Shown: positions 24,376 through 33,912 of the stretch, piece by piece
Numbering within the stretch: the first letter of the stretch is position 1
Layout: each line of letters starts with the position of its first letter
Program-made: the position numbers and the translations under genes
The notes under the pieces: generated by a model
The model's input: the letters and a program-made list of their open reading frames with translations, nothing else
Told to the model about the DNA's origin: nothing
Databases searched by the model: none
Source: Castanea sativa
Taxonomy: Eukaryota; Streptophyta; Magnoliopsida; Fagales; Fagaceae
Length of the DNA: 64,000 nt
Reading direction: 5' to 3'
Assembly (NCBI RefSeq): GCF_040712315.1
Contig: NC_134017.1
Location: forward strand, 22,858,322 to 22,922,321

Positions 24376-25654
24376 TTAAATTGGAAACTACACCCCTAAA
24401 GTTTGGGGGTGTTTGAATTTATACCTATGTGTTTCAGAATTTGGATTTTAGCCCTTGAATTTCTATTCCTTTTGCATCCGCAGTCCCTCCATCCACATTT
24501 TCCATAAGTGCCACATAGATTTGTCTCGCGTGTTTAGTTTATCCAATAAAATGGCGTCGTATCATCTTTGTAGCCTAACAAAATTAAATAATTAAAAACT
24601 AATAATGACATGCCGTAATAAAAATGAAATGACATCATTTTATTGGATGAACTTGTACGTTTTTAGACCCCTTAAAACACAAGTTGTTTAACCTAGTTAT
24701 TTAGCCAAGTGATTAACTTAGGTAAATTATTCAAATCTAGATAAACACAAGTAAATCATATCATACAAAGCAAAGCGGAAAAGTAAATAACACACGATAT
24801 GATAACTCAGAAAAACCAAATCAATAAAAAACCTGGGGAGGATTTAACCTAGCTATCCTCAAGGTAAAACAGATCCACTATGAAAGAATTGAAGTTTTAC
24901 AATAGCAACTTAGACCACTAACATCCTATTGCTACCTTGAGTAGAAAACTTACTACTACGACCATGTGATAGCTCCGAGTCCACGGACTACTTCTTTCTC
25001 AGATCCACAGCATCCACAAGTATACCACTTGTATTTCTTTAAGCTCTTTATGCAACAATTGAAACAATCACCAAGCTCTCGACATCAATCTCGATCTTTA
25101 TAACCCTAAGTGTGTATGCAAGCAAACACCTCTAGATCTCACAAGAAATTCACACACACAGCATAAACAACAACTTAAAAACGTGACTAAGGTTTTTCCT
25201 TTTATACTTAAGGTAAGACATAAAACTCTACACGTCATATGGGCTTGGGTTGAGTTGGAAAATTTTGCAGAAAAATAATCTGCACGAGTTTCGATCAATC
25301 GAGTCTAATTTTTGATCGATCGAGCCTTACAGAAAGTAAATAGTAATTGTCTGCAATTACTCGATTCCAACTTTACAATAAACATACTTTGAGCAGCCTA
25401 AATCTAGACTCTAAGTTTTGATCATGGTTTGCCAACATTACACATTGAAGTTCTAACACATTTAGATCCTAAATCCTTAGAACCTAACAAAACTAAACGT
25501 GAGTGATAATTTTATGTGGCACTTAACAGATAATATGGATGAAGATGCTATTGATGCAAACAAAATAGACCATTTGGGGGTAAATTCAAATTCTAAAGAT
25601 TAAGGGTGTAAAATTCAAACACCACTAGACTTTAGAAGTGCATTTTACAATTTA
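24376..25654. mobile_element. Foldback element, copy 3, split by a solo LTR
   Basis: The left arm (24376 to about 24530) and right arm (about 25510-25654) are those of the family at 21311-21749. The loop is interrupted at 24654-25489 by a solo LTR. With the insert removed, length and sequence agree with copy 2. Confidence 0.7.
24654..25489 (-). mobile_element. Solo LTR, 836 bp, minus orientation
   Basis: Begins TGTACGTTTTTAGACCCC and ends AACCTAACA. The reverse complement matches 29931-30772 over its whole length. Flanks are gaact on the left and aaact on the right, against the uninterrupted GATGAACTAAACG in the sister units, so this is an insertion with one changed base in a 5-bp duplication. 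It contains GATCGATCGAG-type palindromes near 25290-25325. No internal retrotransposon sequence is present. Confidence 0.75.
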
Positions 25655-25828
25655 AATTTTCCTTTATTTGAAGTATTGTCCTTTTGAATTCTCTATCACC
25701 CATTACTACACATAAAATCTAGCTTGACCACAATTGTCAATCCTAGCCGTATCCATTATTTCTCTGTAACTTTTTTTCAAATATAAATGATCAATTATAT
25801 GTACATACATATATATATACATACATAC

Positions 25829-25831
<3 letters not shown>

Positions 25832-25882
<51 letters not shown>
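25832..25882. repeat. AT microsatellite
   Basis: About 50 bp of AT, preceded by ATAC repeats. Confidence 0.9.
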
Positions 25883-25886
<4 letters not shown>

Positions 25887-26017
25887 AAACAAAAATGTGG
25901 AACCATAATTTATGCAATTATGGGGATTTGGGTTTGATTCCTAATTATGAATTTGAATGCTTTTAATTTTATAGCATTAAGTTTTTCCCATGTATGTTAC
26001 TCATGCATATCTAGACT

Positions 26018-26243
26018 AGGAGAAATTATTAGGTCCACCAGGAGGACACTGATGTAGTCCTCCCAACCAATGAGATAATGTCATTTATACAAATGTGTGA
26101 GTGAACTTTCTAACTAGCACAAGGAATAAAAAATAAAAATTACCAGGTAATGTCACATTTGCATAAATAAGAGCATTTTATTAGTTGAGAGGTCAAGAAG
26201 GACCACTAACGTGGTCCTCCTGATGGACCTAATAATTTCTCCT
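26018..26243. mobile_element. MITE with near-perfect 30-bp inverted ends, copy 2
   Basis: Same element, in the same module context, as 22068-22296. The shared position shows that one insertion was copied by array duplication rather than two independent insertions. Confidence 0.8.
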
Positions 26244-27853
26244 AAACTAGCCATGTATGTCACTCATGCATGTCTATAGATTCTATACTAGCCCAATGGT
26301 TGTCCCCTTCTACTTCAAGGTGTAACGCTTCTTCCTCCAAAAAAGGGGAAAAAAAAAGTGTAAAACCACTTTGAGAAAAAGTGTAACGCTTCTCAATAAA
26401 CCAAAATAGAAAAGTGTAACACTACTTTTGTTTCACAAGCTTGCCATAAAAGAAAAAAACAATCGTAGCGCTTCTTTTCTTTCTCTCTTTTCCCTATTAA
26501 TGTTAGTTATGTTTTTCGACTCTCTTCCCTTCCCCCCCCCCCCCCTTTTTCTTTCCTTAATGTGTTGTCCCATAATTAAAAATCAAGAAAAAAAGTCAAA
26601 CACATGGCATACAATGATTGTTGGAGTGTAAAATGGAACAAAAGAAGGGAGACAAATAATCTATATTCTTTTATAACCCACAATTGTTGATCTTAGACGT
26701 ATGCATTATTTCTTTGTAACTTTTTTTTCAATTATATATATGTACATATATATATAAAGAAACAAAAATGTGGACCCACAATTTATGCTATTTTGGGATT
26801 GGGGTTTGATTCCTAATTATGAATTTGAATGCTTTTAATTTTATAGCATTAAATTTTTACCATGTATGCCACTCATGCATATCTAAACTAGCCATGTATG
26901 TCACTCATGCATATCTACAGATTTTATACCAGCCCAATGGTTGTCCCCTTCTACTTCATGGTGTAACGCTTCTTCCTCCAAAAAAGGGAAAAAAATAAAG
27001 TGTAAAACTTCTTTGAGAAAAAGTGTAACGCTTCTCAATAAACCAAAACAGAAAAGTGTAACTCTACTTTTGTTTCACAAGCTTTCCATAAAAGAAAAAA
27101 AATTGCAGTGCTTCTTTTCTTTCTTTCTTTTCCCTATTAATAATAGTTGTGTTTTTTAATTCTCTTCACCTACCCCCCCCCCCTTTTTTCTTTCTTTAAT
27201 GTGTTGTCCCATAACTAAAAATCAAGAAAAAAAAAAAAAAGTCAAACACATGGCATACAATGATTGTTCAAGTGTAAAATGGAACAAAAGAAGTGAGACA
27301 AATAATCTATATTCTTTTATCACCCACCATCACATGCAAATTGAGCTTAACCACAATTGTTGAACCTAACTGTGTGTAGCATTTCTTTGTAAGATTTTTC
27401 ATTTTAAAATATTCAAATATCTTTTTTTGGAGTATTATTGTTTTCAATTGAATTTCTTTATATGGTTGATATTAATTATTCGAATCCCTCAACCTCCAGC
27501 TATTGAATTAGAAAAATAAAAAATAAAAAATCTTTGACCTCTATTTTACTTTTTTTCTTTCGTCTTTTTAAATGATTTCTAATTATGCACTTAAAACCAT
27601 TTTAAATTTTTCCATGTATGTCACTTATATCGCTCTATGCTATCCTAGCCTTTGTCCTCTTATACTTTTTAGTGTAATGCTTTTACGCTCATAAAAATAT
27701 AAATAAAAAAGAGAAGAAAAAAAGAAAGTGTTACACCTCTTTTGTTTCTATGTTTTTCCTACTAATGTTGGTTGTCTTTTTCAATCCTCCTCCCTATGTT
27801 TTTTTCAATTTTTTTATAAAAGGTTTTTGTTGAGTTACTATTCTTCCTTTATG

Positions 27854-28291
27854 TTAAATTGCAAACTACACCCCTAAAGTTTGAGGCTTTTTGGATTTAT
27901 ACCTTAGAGTTTCAGAATTTGGATTTTAACCCCTGAAGTTCTATTCGTTTTGCATCCATGGTCCCTCCATCCACATTTTCCATTAAGTGCCACATAAATT
28001 TGTCTCGTGTGTTTAGTTTATCCAATAAAACGACGTCATATAATCTTTGTAGCCTAACGAAATTAAATAATTAAAAACTAAAAATTACATGCCGTAATAA
28101 AAATGAAATGACATCATTTTACTGGATGAACTAAACATGATTGATAATTTTATGTGGCACTTAACAGAAAATATGGATGAAGAGGCTACTAATGCAAACA
28201 GAATAGACCATTAGGGGGTAAATTCAAATTCTAAAAATTTAGTATGTAAAATTCAAACACCACTAAACTTTAGGAGTGCATTTTACAATTT
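27854..28291. mobile_element. Foldback element, copy 4
   Basis: Left arm ATTGCAAACTACACCCC, right arm GGAGTGCATTTTACAATT; same family and layout as copy 2. Confidence 0.7.
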
Positions 28292-28433
28292 TATTTTTCC
28301 TTTATTTGAAGTATCATCCTTTTGAATTCTCTATCACCCACTACTACACATAAAATCTAGTTTAACCACAATTGTTGATCCTAGACGAATGCATTATTTC
28401 TCTGTAACTTTTTTCGATTATAAATGATCAATT

Positions 28434-28494
<61 letters not shown>
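28434..28494. repeat. ATAC/AT microsatellite
   Basis: ATAC repeats passing into about 35 bp of AT. Confidence 0.9.
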
Positions 28495-28497
<3 letters not shown>

Positions 28498-29531
28498 AAA
28501 GAAAAATGTGGACCCATAATTTATGCTATAATGGGGATTGGGGTTTGATTCCTAATAATGAATTTGAATGCTTTTAATTTTATAGCATTAAATTTTTACC
28601 ATGTATGTCACTCATGCATATCTATAGATTCTATACTAGCCCAATGGTTGTCCCCTTCTACTTCAAGGTGTAACACTTCTTCCTCCAAAAAAGGGAAAAA
28701 AATAAAGTGTAAAACTTCTTTGAGAAAAAGTGTTACACTTCTCAATAAAGCAAAACAGAAAAGTGTAATGCTTCTAAATAAACCAAAACAGAAAAGTGTA
28801 ACGCTGCTTTTGTTTCACAAGCTTTCCATAAAAGAAAAAAAAAATTGTAATGCTTCTTTTCTTTCTTTCTTTCTTTTCCCTATTAATGTTAGTTGTGTTT
28901 TTGAATTCTCTTCCCCTCCCCCTTTTTTTTTCTTTCTTTAATGTGTTTTCCCATAATTAAAAATCAAGAAAAAAAAAAGTCAAACACATGGCATACAATA
29001 ATTGTTGGAGTGTAAATTGGAACAAAAGAAGTGAGACAAATAATCTATACTCTTTTATCAACCACCATCACATGCAAAATTGAGCTTAACCACAATTGTT
29101 GTACCTAGCTATATGTAGCGTTTGTTTGTAACATTTTTCGGTTTAAAATACTCAATTACCTTTTTTTGAAGTTTCATTGTTTTCTATTGAATTGCTTTAT
29201 ATGATTGATATTGATTTTTCAAATCCCTTAATCTCCAGCTATTGAATTAAAAAAAAATCTTTGACAATTTTTTTTTTCAATCGTCTTTATTAAGTGATTC
29301 CTAATTATGTATTTAAATCCCTTCTAAATTTTTCCATGAATGTCACTTATATCTCTCTATATTATCTCAATCTTTGTCCGCTTCTACTTTTTAGTGTAAC
29401 ACTTTTATGCTCATAAAAATTTAAAAAGAAAAAAGAATGTGTAAAGTTTCTTTTGTTTCTTTCTTTTTCCTATTAATGTTGTAGTCTTTTTAAATCTTCA
29501 CCCTATTTAGAGGTACTATTTTTCCTTTAGG

Positions 29532-29720
29532 ATAAATTGCAAACTCTACTCGTAATGTTTGGGGGTGTTCGAAATTTACATCATGATATTTCAAAATGTA
29601 GATTTTCTCCTTGAAGTTCTATTCCATTTTTATCAGCAGCCACTCCATTCAAATTTTTCATTAAGTGCCACATAAATATGCCTCACATCTTTAGTTTGTC
29701 CAATAAAATAATGCCACATC
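29532..29720. mobile_element. Half foldback element at the end of the array
   Basis: Only the left arm and part of the loop are present (ATTGCAAACTCTACTCG to about AATAATGCCACATC). The right arm is missing and unrelated sequence follows, which marks the right edge of the array. Confidence 0.6.
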
Positions 29721-29930
29721 ATTTCTGCAACCTAAAAAAGTAGGCATATGAGACTTTGAAGGGGAGGCTCTAAGAAGTAAGAACACGATTAGGTTGATTA
29801 AATTCTTGCTTTAAAACGTCACCTCCATATCAATCCCCTAGTTTCAAAAAAGACAAACTTATGTTGCCTAAAACAATTTTGAATTGCTATAGCCTCACTG
29901 ATAACTACATTTTTTTTTCTTTATCGTAAC

Positions 29931-30772
29931 TGTTAAGTTCTAAGACTTTAGGATCTAAATGTGTTGAACTTCAATGTGTAATATTGGCAAACTATGATCA
30001 AAACTTAGAGTTTAGATTTAGGTTGCTCAAAGTGTGTTAATATGTAAAGTTGGAATCAAGTAATTGTAGGAAATTACTATTCAATTTTTGCAAGGCTTGA
30101 TCGATCGAAAATTAGAATCGATCAATCAAAGCAAGCTCGTACAGATTATTTTTCTGCAGAATTTTCCAACTCAGCCCAAGCCTGTTTGATGTCTAGGGTT
30201 TTATGCTTTATGTCTCATATAAAAAGAAAAACCCTAGCCTCATTTTAGAGATTGTTGGTATGTTGTATGTGTGAATCTCTTATGAGATCTAGAGGTGTTT
30301 ACCTTTATACATACTTAGGGTTATCAAGATCAAGATTGATGTCGAGAACTTGGTGATCTCTTCAGTTGCTGTTTCAAGAGCTTAAAGAAAAACACAAGTG
30401 GGTGTATTTGTGGTTGCTGTGAATCAAGGAAAGAAGTAATCCGTGGACTAAAAGTTGTCACGTGGTCGTGGTAGTAAGTTTTCTACTCGAGGTAGCATTA
30501 GGATGTTAGTGGTCTATGTCCTTTTGTAAAACTTCAATTATTTCATAATGGATTTTGTTTTACCTTGAGAATAGCTGAGTTAAATCCTCCCTAGGTTTTT
30601 TACCGGTTTGGTTTTCTTAGGTTATCATATCGTGTGTTGTTTAATTTTCCACACTGCTTTACGTGATATGATTTGTTTGTGTTAACCTAGATCTGAATAA
30701 TTTATGTAAGTAATCACTTGGCTAAATAACTAGGTTAAACAACTTGTATTTTAAGGGGTCTAAAAACGAACA
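29931..30772 (+). mobile_element. Solo LTR, 842 bp, plus orientation
   Basis: TGTTAAGTTCTAAG to AAAACGAACA, the same family as 24654-25489 but inverted. Flanks gtaac and tcaac share only three of five bases, so the target duplication is doubtful. It carries a GATCGATCG palindrome near 30108. Confidence 0.65.
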
Positions 30773-30804
30773 TCAACATATGAATTTGGATTTAATTAAA
30801 GAAA

Positions 30805-31141
30805 GTCTAAAATGCAAACTACGTCTTCTAAGTTTTAATGAAATTCATTTAACTCATCTAACTTTACTTTTGTTCAATCGAGTTACCTAAGTTTCAAATT
30901 TATTCATTTTGGGTATTTTGTCCAATTTCATTAAAAAATTACCATTAAAAATATTTTTTTATTCTTTTTATAGATTTTTTTCCCAAAGAAATCTTTTTCC
31001 TTAGTTGATTGTATACATAACAACAATTTTTTAACTGAATTGGACAAAATGCCTAAATTAAATAAATTCAAAACTGCATCAATTTAAGCATCAATTGAAC
31101 AAAAATAAAGTCATAGTGCAATTTGTAGTTTAGCCTTGAAG
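30805..31141. mobile_element. Foldback element of a second family
   Basis: The left arm (about 30809-30945) and right arm (about 31024-31141) are roughly complementary: TTTTGTTCAATCGAG against TCAATTGAACAAAA, and ATTTTGTCCAATTTC against AATTGGACAAAAT. No ORF. The left part of the same type of sequence occurs near 14930 and 37310. Confidence 0.55.
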
Positions 31142-31370
31142 AAACTGCATCTAGGGTCAAAGTTCTTGATCAGCACCCTCAAATTTTGTTCAGGTTACTG
31201 TTTGGGCTTAGGGTTAGATCATGGATCATGAGTGAAATAATCACAAAAGGGTTTCATGCGTTTGGGTCCATGAAGGGATTGTTCTGAAGAAAGATTATAT
31301 TGTCATCATATATAATGACACACTATTGATAAGTACTCCATATGTTCAACTAAAAGACAATTTTACCCTC

Positions 31371-31517
31371 ACATATATACATACACTTACACTTACCTCA
31401 CACTGTCGCACATCAAATTTCTCCAAAACTTCTCTCTTTCTTTCTCCCTCACTCCCAATAATATCCTCTCCTTGATAAAAGTCTAGCCTAAAGCTTGTCC
31501 AATTCTTAAGCGCTTCA
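31371..31517 (+). promoter_or_regulatory. Promoter and 5'-UTR exon of paralogue B
   Basis: CATATATAC at about 31372 lies where paralogue C has TATTATAAAT, in each case after TTTTACCCT. About 140 bp downstream, GCGCTTCAG/GTCAGAG matches the CGTTTCAG/GTCAGTG donor of C. The inferred 5'-UTR intron runs from 31518 to the TTATTAG just before the ATG at 32129. Confidence 0.5.
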
Positions 31518-31762
31518 GGTCAGAGATTATTTTATCATATTGTGTATTTTGATTTGATTTTTTTTTTTTTTTTGAATGAGTATTGTTATGATGTTGAAGG
31601 TCATCAGACTTTTAGTTTCTTGGTAATTTTTTGTATGCATGTCTATTACACATTAATCTATTACACACGAAATATACACAATTTAATTTTTGAACTGAAA
31701 TCGTATCTGGACATTTCAATATAAAAAATAATGTGTATATTATGTGTGCACCAATATGTGTA

Positions 31763-32036
31763 CTAACAATTAGCCATTCTTTAATTACAAACTTGCTAGT
31801 GTATGGAATTTAAAGCACGAAATTTTTGGCATGCAGGACTAATTTGTTGTCAATTGGGGGAGTTGATTGTTGAATAAACTCATAGGTAATTGTTACAAAT
31901 TTTTTATTTTGGATTATAAGTGACAATTAGCCATTCTTCAATTACACGAGCGTAAGATTTCTACTTGACAGTGTATGGAATTTAAAGCTCGAAACTTTTG
32001 GTGTGCAGGACTAATTTGTTGTCAGAAAGGGGAGTT
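31763..32036 (+). repeat. 158-bp tandem duplication in the 5'-UTR intron of B
   Basis: ACAATTAGCCATTCTT, then GTGTATGGAATTTAAAGC, then GCAGGACTAATTTGTTG occurs twice, 158 bp apart. Paralogue A has a single copy (about 72-180). Confidence 0.65.
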
Positions 32037-32128
32037 GTAATATCCTACCTTGTTTGCCTGGTGAATCAGTAGTGTTTTTCTCAGCTGGCCTGCAAATACT
32101 TAACCTTCATCGGACCCTTTTTTATTAG

Positions 32129-33912
32129 ATGGCGATCGAATCAAACTCAAAAAGCGAAAAATACACACAGGTTGACAGGATCAGCAATCTACCAGACTCT
32201 CTGATCTGTCACATCCTTTCATTTCTCCCAACCAAACAGTCTGTTGCCACTTCAACATTGTCAACAAGGTGGAAGCCGCTCTGGACTATGGTTCCAGCTC
32301 TTGATTTCGAAGACACTGAAAAACCGAACCAGAGATACCATGGCAATAATAACCGCATGACTTTTATCCATTTTGTATGCGGAGTTTTGGCTGTCCGCAA
32401 ACCAGTCCCTTTGAAGAAATTCCGACTCAAACTCATTTCTCCTAATCATTCAATACATTTCCATGTGCGTGCATGGATTTATTATGCAATAGGGCACGGT
32501 GTTGAAAAACTTGATCTCAAGCTCTTTCTTTGGCGACCATTTGAGTTGCCTCTTATTGTTTTAAGGTGCAAATCAATTGAGATTTTGACACTATATGGAA
32601 CTATTCTTCTGAATTGTCGTTCAGAATCTGTTTATCTTCCGAAGGTCAAGCGTCTTCATCTTGTCAAAGTTAAGTACGCTAATGAGGACTCTTTTCATAG
32701 CCTCTTAACTGGTTCCCCACACCTCCGAAAATTCAGTTTGGAGCGTTCAACAAGATAATACAATGACTCTTAATATCTGTCATCCTACAGTTGAGTGGCT
32801 AAGCACCATTAATGAAGCACATGATCATAGATTTAAACTTGAGATAAATGTTCCCAATCTTAAGTTTATTAGTCTAGTTGATTCACTTTACCAATTTAAT
32901 TTGATGAACAACGTTGTTAAAGTGACCTTTGATTTATCTGAACATGAGCAACAAGCTAATGACCTTGAAAATTACAGTCACCTTTTTAGACCGCTCGCTG
33001 ATGCTCAAACTTTGACATTGCAGTATGTTAAGGTACTTCCCTTTCTTTTGATTTGTAGTATACTAGTAGTAATTCTTAGTACGTTCTTCAGTTTAATGCT
33101 TGATTAGGTTGTTTATGCTAGTTTGTTATTATTTCAAAGTATTCAACAAACATTACAGTTTAGTACATTTTATCTTAGTCACAACTACCCAAATGTTCTA
33201 GTTTGGTATAACTCATTGGTTAGAAATTTTTATTTTCTAGACAAAATAAGCCAATGAAAATATGGTACACCAATGCACCTAAACTCCTTTAGCATCTTTT
33301 GATGATGGTAGCAGCTGGGGCCATCAGATTTCTAACCCTGTTTCTCTATCAAATTACTGGTTCTTTCTTGTTCTAATTGTAATAATGTTATTGTGGTATT
33401 ATCTCCCTTCCTATGCAGTCTCCCTGTTTTGATTTCTCTCTTCCCATGCTTAACAATTTGAGATCGCTGCAACTTCAAGTAAGATGCTGCCAATGGCATC
33501 TACTACCAAATTTGCTTGAAAGTGCTCCTAATCTTGTGAACCTTATTATTAATAAGGTCAGTCTGGTTTTAAAACACTATTATTTTAGTTAATCTTCTTT
33601 TAGGCTTGATGTTTTATTACGCGTGGGTCTGGTTTCATCAGGAGGATTCCAAAGGACCACATGAGTTGAGCTGGACAGAGCCACTACATGTTCCCAAATG
33701 TCTAGAATTACACATTCGGAGAATTTCTTTATTACAATTTAGAAGCTTGGAACATGAAGTGGAACTCATAAGATATATTCTGAAGAATGCAAAAGTCTTA
33801 GAAAAAATGGACATTTTTACTGGCTTATCAGATTTGGAGGAAAGTCTTCATATTTTCAAGATATTATCAGAGTTACCAAGGGGTTCTGCCTGTAAACTTT
33901 TTCTTCTCAACA
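32129..33912 (+). pseudogene. F-box/LRR/FBD gene, paralogue B, frameshifted in exon 1
   Basis: A close paralogue of A: F-box ISNLPDSLICHILSFLPTKQ from about residue 17, then LRR-like segments. Exon 1 is 32129-33032, exon 2 33419-33556 (46 codons), exon 3 33642-33912 (FBD, WTEPLHVPKCLELH to YILKNAKVLEKM), with GT/AG sites in the same places and phases as in A and C. Two bases present in A (877-878) and in C are missing at 32733/32734. The frame shifts and stops at 32756-32758 after 209 codons. From 32763 the original frame resumes, is open through the rest of exon 1 and keeps the segment that A has lost. Without the deletion the frame would be open through exon 3. Probably a recent pseudogene; a truncated F-box protein is the alternative. 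Confidence 0.8.

Larger units (their letters stand above)
16961..29730. repeat. Composite higher-order tandem array of GTGTAACGCTTC modules and foldbacks
   Basis: Two related modules recur. Type I ends with CCCAATGGTTGTCC, then TACTTC and GTGTAACGCTTC (near 17362, 18597, 20374, 22349, 23476, 26299, 26939, 28647). Type II has CTTTGTCCTC, then TACTTTTTAGTG and GTAACGCTTTTA (near 18092, 19266, 21088, 24190, 27651, 29375). Both share an upstream CATGTATGTCACT and a downstream TTTCCCTATTAATGTTAG. With the foldback (FB) elements the order is I-II, I-II, FB, I-II, FB, I-I-II, FB, I-I-II, FB, I-II, half FB. About fifteen near-exact copies of TAACGCTT occur here, besides many with CpG changed to TG or CA. 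No coding ORF is convincing. Confidence 0.75.

Noticed and set aside
18203..29000. Short ORFs across the array, many with shared segments such as LAQWLSPSTSRCNTSSSKKG
   Set aside because: They recur because the non-coding module recurs; they are interrupted differently in each copy and have no conserved length.
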